A stretch of 64,000 nucleotides of DNA from NCBI RefSeq assembly GCF_024600715.1, contig NZ_CP102332.1, positions 2,108,001-2,172,000 on the forward strand, written 5' to 3'. Of the stretch, positions 1 through 11,354 are shown piece by piece (position 1 is the stretch's first letter; every line of letters starts with the position of its first letter). The position numbers were made by a program, and so were the translations under genes. The DNA is from Streptomyces changanensis. Lineage in GTDB: Bacteria > Actinomycetota > Actinomycetes > Streptomycetales > Streptomycetaceae. The notes under the pieces were generated by a model, which saw only the letters and a list, made by a program, of their open reading frames with translations, was not told the DNA's origin and ran no database searches.

Positions 1-7
1 ACAGCTC

Positions 8-790
8 CTACGCGGAACCTGCACCTTCCGGCGCCGTCGCGACGGCGGGTCCGGCGGCCTTGGGTGGGGCGGCCGTGACTGCCTCGCGGTCGGGCGCGAG
101 CGGGTCGGTCACCGTTCCGGACTCCTCGTCGAAGAGCCCCTGCGCCAGCCTGGTCACCGCTGCGGGGACCGGCGGCGCCAGGTCGGCCACAGCTCGGAGA
201 CCGGACAGGACGTCGTCGGGTCGGACGGCAGGTGTCACGTGCCGAACAACCAGCCGCAGTATCGCACAGGGGCCGTCCGCCGGCCTATCACCGGCCGCGG
301 GAACGGTCTCGAGTCCCGCCACGGCGGCACGCGCGTCGAAGCTGCGCAGGCCGTTCTTCGTCCTGCGCTGGACCTCGACGGCGTCGGCCGCGAGGAACGC
401 GGCGACGGCCCGTTCGGCGTCCGCGGGCTCGACCCCGTCGAGCCGCAGCTCCCACACGGAGGCGGTGAGCCGGTCGGCGAGGCCGGAGGTGCGGGCCTCG
501 ACGGCGTCGATGACGTCGAGCCCGTCGGGCAGCGACGCGTCGAGCAGTTCCCGCAGGGTGGCGGGGTCGCGGGGCGCGGTGAGCGCGATCTCCAGGTACT
601 CGGCCTCGGAGCCGGTACCGGTCGGGGCGGCGTTCGCGTAGGACACCTTGGGGTGGGGCGTGAAGCCGGCCGAGTACGCCATGGGCACCTCGGCGCGGCG
701 CAGGGCGCGCTCGAAGGCGCGCTGGAAGTCACGGTGGCTGGTGAACCGGAGGCGGCCGCGCTTGGTGTAGCGCAGTCGGATGCGCTGCAC
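8..790 (-). CDS. TIGR03936/DUF2344 family radical-SAM-associated protein
   Basis: A DUF2344 (TIGR03936) protein of 260 residues, a family usually found beside or fused to a B12-binding radical SAM enzyme; its function is unproven. The N-terminus (RIRLRYTKRGRLRFTSHRD, then AYSAGFTPHPKVSYANA) is the family signature. The partner radical SAM gene lies just upstream on the same strand, separated by a strong hairpin. The GTG at 790 has no visible ribosome binding site. In the same frame a CTG at 832 follows GAGGAG with 8 bases between them, and would add the leader LGKRQPEGPPPAPA, which looks like the N-terminus I remember for Streptomyces homologues. The true start may therefore be 832. The low-complexity Ala/Pro C-terminus is probably a tail. 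Confidence 0.88.
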   Translation of the reverse strand: MQRIRLRYTKRGRLRFTSHRDFQRAFERALRRAEVPMAYSAGFTPHPKVSYANAAPTGTGSEAEYLEIALTAPRDPATLRELLDASLPDGLDVIDAVEARTSGLADRLTASVWELRLDGVEPADAERAVAAFLAADAVEVQRRTKNGLRSFDARAAVAGLETVPAAGDRPADGPCAILRLVVRHVTPAVRPDDVLSGLRAVADLAPPVPAAVTRLAQGLFDEESGTVTDPLAPDREAVTAAPPKAAGPAVATAPEGAGSA

Positions 791-1209
791 CGCCGGTGCG
801 GGCGGCGGGCCTTCGGGCTGTCGCTTGCCCAGTGGTTCTTCTCCTCGGTGCGGGGCGGGCGCGGTGGCGCGCCGCCCACGAAATTCGGGCGGCCCCTGGG
901 GGTCCCGCCCGGCTCACCCCCGCTGTCGCGGGGAGATCTCGGGTGCGGGCGCCACGCCAGGTGCGGTCGTTGTCCTACCCAGGGTACGCGCCGTGACTCC
1001 CACGAGTTCTCCAGGTCGTGCCGCCGGGGCCCCGCCGGCCCGCCCGCCGCCGCCGTCCGCGGCCCCTCACGGCGACGGCCCGGCCCGGGGGTCCTCCCCC
1101 GGGCCGGGCCGTCACGCGGGCATCCCGCGCCGGGGCGTCATGGCGCCACGACGTCAGCCGTCACGGCATCACACGACGTCCCGACGTCACGACGCCGGTC
1201 GTCCCGCGG
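791..1209. other. Intergenic region with long hairpin, no gene
   Basis: No credible gene lies here; reading frames through it have no family match and shadow-like composition. It holds the possible CTG start and binding site of the downstream gene (832-846), a perfect 18-bp hairpin (1074-1113), and a stretch at 1140-1205 with several repeated ACGTC/ACGACG words of unknown meaning. Confidence 0.6.
1074..1113 (-). terminator. Perfect 18-bp stem, 4-base loop hairpin
   Basis: Arms 1074-1091 and 1096-1113 are exact reverse complements around the loop TCCT. It lies about 100 bases past the stop of the radical SAM gene and has no T-run, as is common for terminators in high-GC actinobacteria. It may limit read-through into the DUF2344 gene. 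Confidence 0.75.
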
Positions 1210-3132
<1,923 letters not shown>

Positions 3133-3192
3133 CAGAGACCTTCATGAGCGGGCAGGGGGGCGACTCTCAAGCGTACCCCGGCCCGCCGGCGG

Positions 3193-4701
3193 TCAGAGCC
3201 GCCGAGGTTTCCCCGCCGTGACCTTCGCCCACACCTCCGGCAGCCGTCGCTCGCAGTCGTCCGCCCGGGCCGCCTCCCGGCCGTGGAGCAGGCCCCAGGT
3301 GAAGGCCGTCTCCCCGGACGCGTGGGCCTGGATCGCCAGGTCGCGCAGGGCTTCGCGGGCGACGACGCTGTCCTGGTGCTCGCCGAGGACCTTCTGCACG
3401 GCCTTCACGCCCTTGGTGAACCGCTTGCCGCGCTTCCCGAGCACGGGCGCGGCGGCCTCGGCGGCGTACCGGACGCGTTTGGCGGCCTTGCGGGCCTCGT
3501 GCAGGGCGACGTCCCGGTCCTGGCCCGGCGGCAGGGCGAGCGCGCGGTCGACGCGGGCGGCCAGCCGGTCGTACTCGCGGAGGACCGCCGCGGGCAGCGC
3601 CTCGTCGGCGGCGCCCGCCGCGGCCGGCCGCAGCGGCGGGTCGGCGAGGAGGGCGTCGAGGGCGTCGAGGAGGGCGGTGTACCGCTCGCCGTCGAGGACG
3701 GCGAGGGTGCGGGCCCGGACCCGGACGCGACCGGCGGCGGACCAGGCGCGCAGCCGGGCGCGGACCGGTCCGAGGAGCAGCGTGACGGGGAGGGCGTCGA
3801 CGTGGGAGGTGAGCCGTTCGGTGAGGACCTCCTGGTCGCGGTCGGCGCCGAGTTCACCGGCGAGCCACTTCAGCTCGGCGGCGACCGGGTCGGTCGCGGA
3901 GCGGTCCAGGAACTTGCGGTAGGTGCGGAAGGCGCTGCGCAGACGGCGGGTGGCGACGCGCATCTGGTGGACGGAGTCGGGCAGGTCCCGGCGTACCGCG
4001 GCGTCGTGGGCGGCGAGCAGGTCGGCCTGTTCGCGCAGGTGGGCGAGGAGGTGGCCGCCGGCGGTGCCGTCGGGCTCCGGGGCGCGGGGCGGTCGCCGTC
4101 CGGTGTGGTCGAGTGCCTTGGCGAGCTTGGACGACGCGCGGGAGGGCGCCAGCCCCTTCTTGCGCAGTCGCTTGTCGACGGCGTCGAGGACGGCGGGGTC
4201 GGCGCCGTCGGCGAGCTCCACCTCGATCTCGGTCCACTCGACCGTGCCGCCGTCGCCGCCGGTGAGGCGCTCGGCGCGGACGGTGTCGGTGCTCGCCTCT
4301 GCGAGCAGGTCGCCCCGGTCGTCGACGAGGTGGCGCACGTCCCGGTGGGAGCGGAGCCGTACGAGCGGGACGAGCGCGGCCCCGCGGGTGCGGGCCCGTA
4401 CGAGGTCGGCGAGGTCGCGCGGGACGTCGTCCGCCAGCGGGGCGTGCACCTCGTCGCGGACGCCGGGGGCGACCGGCAGCTTCAGGTGCCATCCGGCGTC
4501 GGCGCCGCCGGTGCGGCGGCGCAGGGTGACGGAGGCCGCGGCGAGGCGCAGGTCGGGGGTGTCGTAGTAGACGGCGTCCAGCTCGGCGACGCCCCGGTCG
4601 AGGACGGCCGCGACCCCCCGCACCGCGGTGAGGTCCGGCAGCCGCGTGCCGGGTTCGGCTTCGTACTTCCGCTCGATCTCGCGCTTCGTATCCGCCACCA
4701 T
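3193..4701 (-). CDS. CYTH and CHAD domain-containing protein
   Basis: A 502-residue two-domain protein. The N-terminal CYTH (triphosphate tunnel metalloenzyme) domain begins with the ExExK-type motif EIERKYEAE, and the C-terminal CHAD domain is rich in conserved basic residues (HQMRVATRRLRSAFRTYR and further His/Arg helices). CYTH proteins bind or hydrolyse triphosphorylated substrates and CHAD domains bind polyphosphate, so a role in polyphosphate or triphosphate metabolism is likely but unproven. I chose the ATG at 4701 because the CYTH domain starts directly after it; an upstream ATG at 4806 would add 35 low-complexity residues. It follows rodA after a hairpin, so it probably has its own promoter. 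Confidence 0.9.
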   Translation of the reverse strand: MVADTKREIERKYEAEPGTRLPDLTAVRGVAAVLDRGVAELDAVYYDTPDLRLAAASVTLRRRTGGADAGWHLKLPVAPGVRDEVHAPLADDVPRDLADLVRARTRGAALVPLVRLRSHRDVRHLVDDRGDLLAEASTDTVRAERLTGGDGGTVEWTEIEVELADGADPAVLDAVDKRLRKKGLAPSRASSKLAKALDHTGRRPPRAPEPDGTAGGHLLAHLREQADLLAAHDAAVRRDLPDSVHQMRVATRRLRSAFRTYRKFLDRSATDPVAAELKWLAGELGADRDQEVLTERLTSHVDALPVTLLLGPVRARLRAWSAAGRVRVRARTLAVLDGERYTALLDALDALLADPPLRPAAAGAADEALPAAVLREYDRLAARVDRALALPPGQDRDVALHEARKAAKRVRYAAEAAAPVLGKRGKRFTKGVKAVQKVLGEHQDSVVAREALRDLAIQAHASGETAFTWGLLHGREAARADDCERRLPEVWAKVTAGKPRRL

Positions 4702-4849
4702 GTCCTTCCAGGTGCCCCGGAACGGCCCGGCCATGCGGTCCCGGGCGGCGGCACGGCACGCACCGGGCGGAGGCTCGCCCCGCGCCGGGGCGGCGGCACG
4801 GCGCACGCCGGGCGCCGCGGGACCCGACCGGATCGGCGGGACGCCCCCC

Positions 4850-4875
4850 AGGGCCTGATCCGGAGGACAGGCCCT
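4850..4875 (-). terminator. Hairpin overlapping the rodA stop codon
   Basis: AGGGCCTG (4850-4857) and CAGGCCCT (4868-4875) are exact inverted repeats with a 10-base loop. The right arm covers part of the rodA stop codon. It probably ends transcription of the cell-shape gene run before the CYTH/CHAD gene. Confidence 0.6.
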
Positions 4876-6076
4876 AGGCGGCCAGTGGTCGCTGCACCCG
4901 GATGGACTGGAGCAGCCCGACCGCCACCCAGACGGCGAACATCGACGAGCCGCCGTACGACACGAACGGCAGCGGCAGGCCCGCGACCGGCATGATGCCG
5001 AGGGTCATGCCGATGTTCTCGAAGGACTGGAACGCGAACCAGGCGATGATGCCGGCGGCGACGATCGTCCCGTACAGCTCGGTCGTCTCGCGGGCGATGC
5101 GGCAGGCCCGCCACAGGACCACGCCGAGCAGGGCGATGATCACGCCGGCGCCGAGGAAGCCGAGCTCCTCGCCGGCGACGGTGAAGATGAAGTCGGTCTG
5201 CTGCTCGGGGACGAACTGGCCGGTCGTCTGGTGGCCGTTGAAGAGGCCGGCGCCGTACAGGCCGCCGGAGCCGATGGCGATGCGGGCCTGGTTGGTGTTG
5301 TAGCCGACGCCGGCCGGGTCGAGCTCGGGGTTGGCGAACGCGGCGAAGCGGTTGAGCTGGTACTCGTCGAGGACGCCGAGCGCGGCGACGAGCACGGCAC
5401 CGGCCACCCCGGCACCGATCAGGCCGAGGATCCAGCGGTTGGAGGCGCCGGAGGCGAGGAGCACGCCGAGGACGATCACCACCATCACCATGACGGAGCC
5501 GAGGTCCGGCATCAGCATCACGATGGCCATGGGGAGGACGGCGACGAGCAGGGACTTGGCGACGGTGCGGTGGTCGGGGTGGAGCTGGTCCCCGGCGTCG
5601 ACGCGGGCCGCGAGGAGCATCGCCATGCCGAGGATGATCGTCACCTTGACGAACTCGGAGGGCTGGAGGGAGAAGCCCCCGCCGAGCACGATCCAGGCGT
5701 GGGCGCCGTTGATGGTCGCGCCGAGCGGGGTGAGGACGAGCAGCACCAGCACCACGGAGATGCCGTACAGGAACGGGACGGCGCCGCGCAGGGTGCGGTG
5801 GCCGAGCCAGACCGTCCCGACCATGAGGGCGAAGCCGATGCTGGTGTTGAGCAGGTGCTTGAAGAGGAACGAGTACGGGTCGCCCTGGTTGAGTTCGGTG
5901 CGGTTGCGGGTGGCGGACCACACGAGCAGCGCGCCGATCAGGGACAGGGCGAGCGAGGAGAAGAGCAGCGGCCAGTCGAGCCGGCGCACGAGGGAGTCGC
6001 GGGCGGTGAGCCGGGCCCACAGCCCGCCGCGCTCGGGTGCGTAGCGGGGGACGGAGAAGGTGCTGGTTCCGGGCAT
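4874..6076 (-). CDS. rodA: RodA/FtsW/SpoVE (SEDS) family glycan polymerase
   Basis: A 400-residue multi-spanning SEDS protein that polymerises peptidoglycan glycan strands together with a class B penicillin-binding protein in the membrane. About ten hydrophobic segments are visible. The loop near GATINGAHAWIVLGGGFSLQPSEF and the C-terminal GLPLPFVSYGGSS motif are family hallmarks. The ATG at 6076 is preceded by GGAGGG (6090-6095) that overlaps the end of the upstream PBP2 gene; only 8 bases separate the two genes, so they are very likely translated from one message. It belongs to the mre/mrd cluster, which in Streptomyces acts mainly in spore-wall assembly, since vegetative growth is polar. 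Confidence 0.94.
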   Translation of the reverse strand: MPGTSTFSVPRYAPERGGLWARLTARDSLVRRLDWPLLFSSLALSLIGALLVWSATRNRTELNQGDPYSFLFKHLLNTSIGFALMVGTVWLGHRTLRGAVPFLYGISVVLVLLVLTPLGATINGAHAWIVLGGGFSLQPSEFVKVTIILGMAMLLAARVDAGDQLHPDHRTVAKSLLVAVLPMAIVMLMPDLGSVMVMVVIVLGVLLASGASNRWILGLIGAGVAGAVLVAALGVLDEYQLNRFAAFANPELDPAGVGYNTNQARIAIGSGGLYGAGLFNGHQTTGQFVPEQQTDFIFTVAGEELGFLGAGVIIALLGVVLWRACRIARETTELYGTIVAAGIIAWFAFQSFENIGMTLGIMPVAGLPLPFVSYGGSSMFAVWVAVGLLQSIRVQRPLAA

Positions 6077-6084
6077 GGTGGCGC

Positions 6085-8274
6085 TCAGTCCCTCCAGACC
6101 GGTGGGCCGGCGAGGCCCGGTTGTCCGTCGCCCGTGCCCTGGCCGTCCTTGGGCTTCTGCGCTTCGGGGTCGTACGGCTTGACGGTGGGGGCCTCGATGG
6201 AGCCGTCCGGCTGGATCTTCGGCAGGGTCTTCTGCGGCGTGGGCAGCAGGGCGCGCTTGAGGTCCTGGTTGCCCGCGTCGTCGAGGCCGTAGAGGGCGTC
6301 GTAGATGTTGCGGACGGCGGGGCCGGAGGCGCCGGAGCCGGTACCGCCCTGGGAGATCGTCATGACGATGGTGAACTCGTCGGTGTAGGTGGCGAACCAG
6401 GACGTCGTCTGCTTGCCGTAGACCTGGGCGGTGCCGGTCTTCGCCCGCATGGGGATCTTGTCCTGGGGCCAGCCCTCGAACCGCCAGGCGGCGGTGCCGC
6501 CGGGCTCGACGACGGAGCGCAGGCCCTTGTCGAGGTCGCTGACGGTCTGGGCGTCGACGGGCAGCCGGCCGCGGCGCTTGGGCGTGATCTCCTCGATCCT
6601 CTTGCCGTCGGGGCTGATCACGGCCTTGCCGATGGTGGGTTCGAAGAGGGTGCCGCCGTTGCTGATGGCGGCGTAGGCGGTGGCCATCTGGATGGGGGTG
6701 ACGAGGACGTCGCCCTGGCCGATGGCGTAGTTGATGCTGTCGAACGCCTTCAGCTGGTTGCCTTCCAGGCAGCTCTCGTAGGCGATCTGCTCGACGTAGC
6801 TGCCGCCCTTCTTGCCCTGCCGGCACCAGGCGTCCTTGTTGGCCTGCCAGAACCGCTGCTTCCACTGGCGGTCGGGGATACGGCCGGTGACCTCGTTGGG
6901 CAGGTCGATGCCAGTCTCGGCGCCGAGCCCGAAGTCGTGGGCGGTCCGGTAGAACCAGTCGTGGGCGTCCTTCTTCGGCTTCAGGCCGCCGTCCTTCTGC
7001 CATTCCTTGTGCCCGAGGGCGTAGAAGACGGTGTTGCAGGAGAACTTGAGGGCGTCGCCGAGGGAGATGGGGCCGTGCCCCTTGGACTCGAAGTTGGCGA
7101 AGCTGCGGCCGCCGAGGCTGTAGGAGCTGCTGCAGTTGTAGCGGCCGTCGAAGGGGTAGCCGGCCCGCACGGCGGCGCTCGCCGAGATCACCTTGAAGAT
7201 CGAGCCGGCCGGTGCCTGGCCCTGGATGGCCCGGTTGAGCAGCGGGTAGTTGGAGTTCTTGCCGGTGAGCTTCGCGTACTCCTTGCCGGAGATGCCCCCG
7301 ACCCAGGCGTTGGGGTCGTAGTCGGGCTGGGACGCCATGGCGACGACCCGGCCGGTCTTGGACTCCATGACGACGACGGCGCCCGCGTCGGCCTTGTACG
7401 GGCGGCCGGTGATGCGGTCGGTCTCCTTGCGGACGGTCTGCATCGCCTGGTGGAGCTCGTACTCGGCGACCGCCTGGACCCGGGCGTCGATGCTCGTGAC
7501 GACGGTGGAGCCGGGCCGGCCCGGGTCGCTCTCCGCCTCTCCGAGGACCCGGCCGAGGTTGTCGACCTCGTACCGGGTGACACCGGCCTTGCCGCGCAGC
7601 GCCTTGTCGTACGTGCGCTCCAGTCCGGAACGGCCCACCTGGTCGGAGCGGAGGAACGGCGAGTCGCTGTCCTTGGCCTCCTCGATCTCCGCGTCGGTGA
7701 CGGGCGAGAGGTAGCCGAGGACCTGCGAGGTGCGGGCCTTGCCGGGGGCCGGGTAACGGCGTACGGCGGTGGGTTCCGCGGTGATGCCGGGGAAGTCCTC
7801 GGCGCGTTCGCGGATCTGGAGGGCCTGCTGGGTGGTGGCCGAGTCGGTGACGGGGATGGGCTGGAAGGGCGAGCCGTTCCAGCACGGCTGGGGGGTCTCG
7901 GAGTCGCAGAGGCGGATCTTGTCCATGACCTCCTTGGGCTTCATGCCCAGGACGCCCGCGAGCCGGGTGAGGACGGCCCTGCCGTCGTCCTTCATCTTCA
8001 TCAGCTCGGTGCGGGACGCGGAGACCACGAGGCGGGTCTCGTTGTCGGCGAGGGGCACGCCGCGGGCGTCGAGGATGGAGCCGCGGACGGCGGGCTGGAC
8101 GACCTGCTGGACGTGGTTGTTGCGTGCCTCGTCGGTGTACTCCTTGCCCTGCCGGATCTGGAGGTACCAGAGCCGGCCGAGGAGGGTGAGGAGGAGGGAG
8201 AAGACGAGGACCTGGATGACGACGAGGCGGATCTGGACGCGCGGGGTGCGGCCCGTCTCCGGGATGTTGCTCAT
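6085..8274 (-). CDS. mrdA: Penicillin-binding protein 2 (class B transpeptidase)
   Basis: A 729-residue class B PBP that cross-links peptidoglycan and works with RodA. After a short cytoplasmic stretch there is one membrane anchor (VVIQVLVFSLLLTLLGRLWY), then a dimerisation domain, then the transpeptidase domain with S358-x-x-K361 (GSIFK), the SxN motif (FSCNTV) and K612-T-G (AKTGTAQV). All three catalytic motifs are intact. The start at 8274 (MSNIPETGRTPRVQ) sits directly before the membrane anchor and is preceded by a GGGAGG-type site (8279-8284). An upstream in-frame ATG would add 72 residues that match nothing. It lies between mreD and rodA in one transcription direction. Confidence 0.94.
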   Translation of the reverse strand: MSNIPETGRTPRVQIRLVVIQVLVFSLLLTLLGRLWYLQIRQGKEYTDEARNNHVQQVVQPAVRGSILDARGVPLADNETRLVVSASRTELMKMKDDGRAVLTRLAGVLGMKPKEVMDKIRLCDSETPQPCWNGSPFQPIPVTDSATTQQALQIRERAEDFPGITAEPTAVRRYPAPGKARTSQVLGYLSPVTDAEIEEAKDSDSPFLRSDQVGRSGLERTYDKALRGKAGVTRYEVDNLGRVLGEAESDPGRPGSTVVTSIDARVQAVAEYELHQAMQTVRKETDRITGRPYKADAGAVVVMESKTGRVVAMASQPDYDPNAWVGGISGKEYAKLTGKNSNYPLLNRAIQGQAPAGSIFKVISASAAVRAGYPFDGRYNCSSSYSLGGRSFANFESKGHGPISLGDALKFSCNTVFYALGHKEWQKDGGLKPKKDAHDWFYRTAHDFGLGAETGIDLPNEVTGRIPDRQWKQRFWQANKDAWCRQGKKGGSYVEQIAYESCLEGNQLKAFDSINYAIGQGDVLVTPIQMATAYAAISNGGTLFEPTIGKAVISPDGKRIEEITPKRRGRLPVDAQTVSDLDKGLRSVVEPGGTAAWRFEGWPQDKIPMRAKTGTAQVYGKQTTSWFATYTDEFTIVMTISQGGTGSGASGPAVRNIYDALYGLDDAGNQDLKRALLPTPQKTLPKIQPDGSIEAPTVKPYDPEAQKPKDGQGTGDGQPGLAGPPVWRD

Positions 8275-8341
8275 GACTCCCTCCCCTGGGTGTGTCGACG
8301 CGCACGGGTCACCGGTGTCGCCCGGACCGCTCCGGTCGGCC

Positions 8342-9022
8342 TCACAGGCGCTTGACCCCCTTGATGCGGGCCGCGCGGGCCGCCCTGCTGCGGGCGGCCC
8401 TGGTCCGCAGTCCGCCGCGCAGTCCGCCGCCGCGCCGGTCGCCGACGCGCAGCCCCGTGCCGGAGGCGATCCAGCCGGAGGTGACGTCACCGGCGGTGGT
8501 GGTCGACTCGGCGAGCGGGTCGTTGTCGGCCCGCCGGGCGAGCGCCATGATCCACGGCACGGTGAACGGGGCGAGCAGCAGGTCGTAGACGACGGCCGTG
8601 AGGATGAGCGAGACGAGACCGACGTGGCGCGCCCCGGTGTCCCCGACGAGCGCGCCGACGCCCGCGTACAGCAGCGTCGAGCCGACCGCGGCGGCGACGA
8701 CCATGACCATGGGGCCGGCGGCGGACCGTGGCTGGCCGTTCTCGGGCTTGGTGAGGCCGGCGACGTAGCCGATGACGCAGAGCACGAGGGCGTAGCGGCC
8801 GACGGCGTGGTCGGCGGGCGGGGCCAGGTCGGCGAGGAGGCCGGCGCCGAAGCCGATGAGCGCGCCGCTCACGTGCCCGTACACGAGGGACAGGGCGAGG
8901 ACGGTCAGCAGGACCAGGTCGGGTACGGCGCCGGGCAGCTGGAGGCGGGCGAGGACGGAGACCTGGACGACGAGGGCGACGATGACGAGGGTGGTGGAGA
9001 GCAGGATCCGGTTGAAGCGCAT
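8342..9022 (-). CDS. mreD: Rod shape-determining protein MreD
   Basis: A 226-residue membrane protein with about five or six hydrophobic helices (start MRFNRILLSTTLVIVALVV, and a GHVSGALIGFGAGLLADL helix typical of MreD). MreD is a membrane partner of MreC in the elongation complex. It starts 4 bases after the mreC stop, which implies co-translation. The C-terminus is an Arg/Ala-rich cytoplasmic tail longer than that of firmicute MreD, as usual in actinobacteria. Confidence 0.9.
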   Translation of the reverse strand: MRFNRILLSTTLVIVALVVQVSVLARLQLPGAVPDLVLLTVLALSLVYGHVSGALIGFGAGLLADLAPPADHAVGRYALVLCVIGYVAGLTKPENGQPRSAAGPMVMVVAAAVGSTLLYAGVGALVGDTGARHVGLVSLILTAVVYDLLLAPFTVPWIMALARRADNDPLAESTTTAGDVTSGWIASGTGLRVGDRRGGGLRGGLRTRAARSRAARAARIKGVKRL

Positions 9023-9026
9023 GGGA

Positions 9027-10070
9027 CTACTCCTGCTCCTGCTCGTCGGTGCGGGCGGTCACGCCGGGCTGCGCCTCCGTCTGCCCCTCCCGCTCCCCCT
9101 GCGGCCGGTCGCCCTCGGCGGCCTCGGCGTTCGGGGACGGGGTGACCGTGACGGTGACGGTCGGGGCGGGCTTCGGCTTGGCGGGCAGGACCGTGTCGCG
9201 CGGGTCGGTGCGCGGCGGCTGGACGACGACGCCGACGATGTCGAGGCGGCTGAACGCGGCGTAGGAGCGGACGAACAGCCGGCGGGTCAGGTCGCCGCTG
9301 GACGGGTCGACGCGGATGACCTCGCCGACCGGGACGCCGGGGACGAACGGCCGGTCGGCCTGCGAGCCGAAGGTGACGAGCCGGTCGCCGGGCCGCACCT
9401 TGGCCTTGCCGTTGAGGAGCTGCACGGAGAGCGGGCGCTCGCCCTGGCCGGTGGCGAAGCCCAGCTCGTTGGTGCGCTCTATGCGGGTGCCGACGGTGAA
9501 GTCCGGGTCGTTGGCGAGGAGCACGGTGGCGGTGGAGGGGCCGACGGTGGTGACGCGGCCGACGAGGCCGTCGCCGTTGACGACGGTCATGTCGCGGCGG
9601 ATGCCGTCGTGGGAGCCGGCGTCGATGGTGACCGTCCAGGAGAAGCCCTGCGCGGCTCCTATGGCGATGACTTCGGCCGCCTTGATGCCGTACTGGCCGG
9701 CGCCGGCCGTGCGCAGCAGCTTGTCGAGTTCGCGGACCCGGTTGCGGTTGCGGTCGTCGCTGCCGAGTCTCACCTTCAGCTCGGCGTTCTCCCGCTCCAG
9801 TCGTGCGATGCGGCTGTGGCGCTCGCCCGAGTCCCGCACGGCCCCGATGGCGTTGCCGATCGGGTCGACCGCGGAGGCGACGCCGTTCTCGACCGGGCCG
9901 AACACGGTGGCGGCGGCCCGCCGGGCTCCGTCGACGGGCGACTCCTCACCGCCGCGGATGTCGACCGTGATCAGCGCGAACGCCACGGCGACCAGCAGCG
10001 CCAGGAGCAGCCGGCTCTCTTTCGTGTCCCTCACGTGGGGCGGCCGTACCTTCCTCGTAGGAATGTTCAT
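9027..10070 (-). CDS. mreC: Rod shape-determining protein MreC
   Basis: A 347-residue bitopic protein with a cytoplasmic N-terminus, one membrane helix near residues 20-40 (LLLALLVAVAFALITVDI), a short coiled coil (RIARLERENAELKVRL), and the periplasm-facing beta-barrel domain (GFSWTVTIDAGSHDGI and DGLVGRVTTVGPSTATVLL are signature stretches). The C-terminal tail is Pro/Thr/Glu-rich and variable. It scaffolds MreB, PBP2 and RodA. It is separated from mreB by a 14-bp hairpin, so its level relative to mreB may depend on read-through. The ribosome binding site before the ATG at 10070 is weak. Confidence 0.93.
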   Translation of the reverse strand: MNIPTRKVRPPHVRDTKESRLLLALLVAVAFALITVDIRGGEESPVDGARRAAATVFGPVENGVASAVDPIGNAIGAVRDSGERHSRIARLERENAELKVRLGSDDRNRNRVRELDKLLRTAGAGQYGIKAAEVIAIGAAQGFSWTVTIDAGSHDGIRRDMTVVNGDGLVGRVTTVGPSTATVLLANDPDFTVGTRIERTNELGFATGQGERPLSVQLLNGKAKVRPGDRLVTFGSQADRPFVPGVPVGEVIRVDPSSGDLTRRLFVRSYAAFSRLDIVGVVVQPPRTDPRDTVLPAKPKPAPTVTVTVTPSPNAEAAEGDRPQGEREGQTEAQPGVTARTDEQEQE

Positions 10071-10086
10071 GCCGTTATACCAACGA

Positions 10087-10122
10087 TCAGCCGTACGGGT
10101 CCGACAGCACCCGTACGGCTGA
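10087..10122 (-). terminator. 14-bp hairpin between mreB and mreC
   Basis: TCAGCCGTACGGGT (10087-10100) pairs exactly with 10109-10122 around an 8-base loop. It lies in the 64-base gap between the mreB stop and the mreC start. Because mreCD are expected to be partly co-transcribed with mreB, it may act as an attenuator rather than a full stop. Confidence 0.7.
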
Positions 10123-10134
10123 CCGCGTCCGCCG

Positions 10135-11154
10135 TTACCTGCGGGGCTGGGCGTCCAGGACCTGCTGGAGCGCCTCGAACTCCTCCACGCACTTGCCGGA
10201 GCCGAGGGCCACGGAGTCGAGCGGGTCCTCGGCGATGTGGATCGGCATGCCCGTCTCGCGGCGCAGTCGCTCGTCGAGGCCGCGCAGCAGGGCGCCGCCG
10301 CCGGTGAGGACGATGCCGCGGTCCATGACGTCGCCGGAGAGCTCCGGCGGGCACTTGTCGAGGGTGGTCTTCACGGCGTCGACGATGGCGTTGACGGGTT
10401 CCTCGATGGCCTTGCGGACCTCGCCGGCCGAGATGACGACGGTCTTCGGCAGGCCGGAGACGAGGTCACGGCCGCGGATCTCGGTGTGCTCGTCCTCGCC
10501 GAGGTCGTACGCCGAACCGATGGTGATCTTGATCTGTTCGGCGGTGCGCTCACCGAGGAGGAGGCTGTACTCCTTCTTGATGTGCTGGATGATGGCGTTG
10601 TCCAGCTCGTCGCCGGCGACGCGGATGGACTGTGCCGTGACGATTCCCCCGAGGGAGATCACGGCGACCTCCGTGGTGCCGCCGCCGATGTCGACCACCA
10701 TGTTGCCGGTGGCCTCGTGGACGGGCAGGCCGGAGCCGATGGCGGCGGCCATGGGCTCCTCGATGATGTGCACCTGGCGGGCACCGGCCTGCGTCGACGC
10801 CTCGATCACGGCGCGGCGCTCGACCCCGGTGATACCGGAGGGCACGCAGACGACGACCCGGGGGCGGGCCAGATAACGGCGCTTGTGGATTTTCAGGATG
10901 AAGTAGCGGAGCATCCGCTCGGTGATCTCGAAGTCGGCGATCACGCCGTCCTTCAGCGGCCGTACGGCGACGATGTTGCCGGGGGTCCGGCCGATCATCT
11001 TCTTCGCTTCCGCGCCGACCGCCAGGATGCCACCGGTGTTGGTGTTGATGGCGACGACCGACGGCTCGTTGAGGACGATGCCGCGACCCCTGACGTACAC
11101 CAGCGTGTTGGCGGTCCCGAGGTCGACAGCCATGTCACGGCCGATGAACGACAT
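10135..11154 (-). CDS. mreB: Rod shape-determining protein MreB (bacterial actin)
   Basis: A 339-residue actin-fold ATPase that polymerises under the membrane. Phosphate-1 motif [15 protein letters not shown], phosphate-2 motif [18 protein letters not shown] and the adenosine motif [18 protein letters not shown] are all intact. I chose the ATG at 11154 ([13 protein letters not shown]) because AAGGGG lies 4 bases before it; an alternative ATG at 11175 would add 7 residues (MGNKGNS). In Streptomyces MreB acts mainly in sporulation, where it supports a thick spore wall. The 260-base gap upstream, after the ndk terminator, should carry its promoter. Confidence 0.96.
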   Translation of the reverse strand: MSFIGRDMAVDLGTANTLVYVRGRGIVLNEPSVVAINTNTGGILAVGAEAKKMIGRTPGNIVAVRPLKDGVIADFEITERMLRYFILKIHKRRYLARPRVVVCVPSGITGVERRAVIEASTQAGARQVHIIEEPMAAAIGSGLPVHEATGNMVVDIGGGTTEVAVISLGGIVTAQSIRVAGDELDNAIIQHIKKEYSLLLGERTAEQIKITIGSAYDLGEDEHTEIRGRDLVSGLPKTVVISAGEVRKAIEEPVNAIVDAVKTTLDKCPPELSGDVMDRGIVLTGGGALLRGLDERLRRETGMPIHIAEDPLDSVALGSGKCVEEFEALQQVLDAQPRR

Positions 11155-11354
11155 AGAGTTCCCCTTGTTTCCCATGAGGAGCGTCGGGCCTTCCCATAGA
11201 GCGTTGACGGCTTCTCAGGACGGCGCGCTGGATCGTGTGGAGTGGAGGATTCCATCGTAGTGCCGCCTACGCGAACACCGCGCGGTGGTCCGCCTCTGTA
11301 TAGGTGACGAGATGTCGGACCGATGCGTTCCCGATCATCGTCCTCATATGCCGG

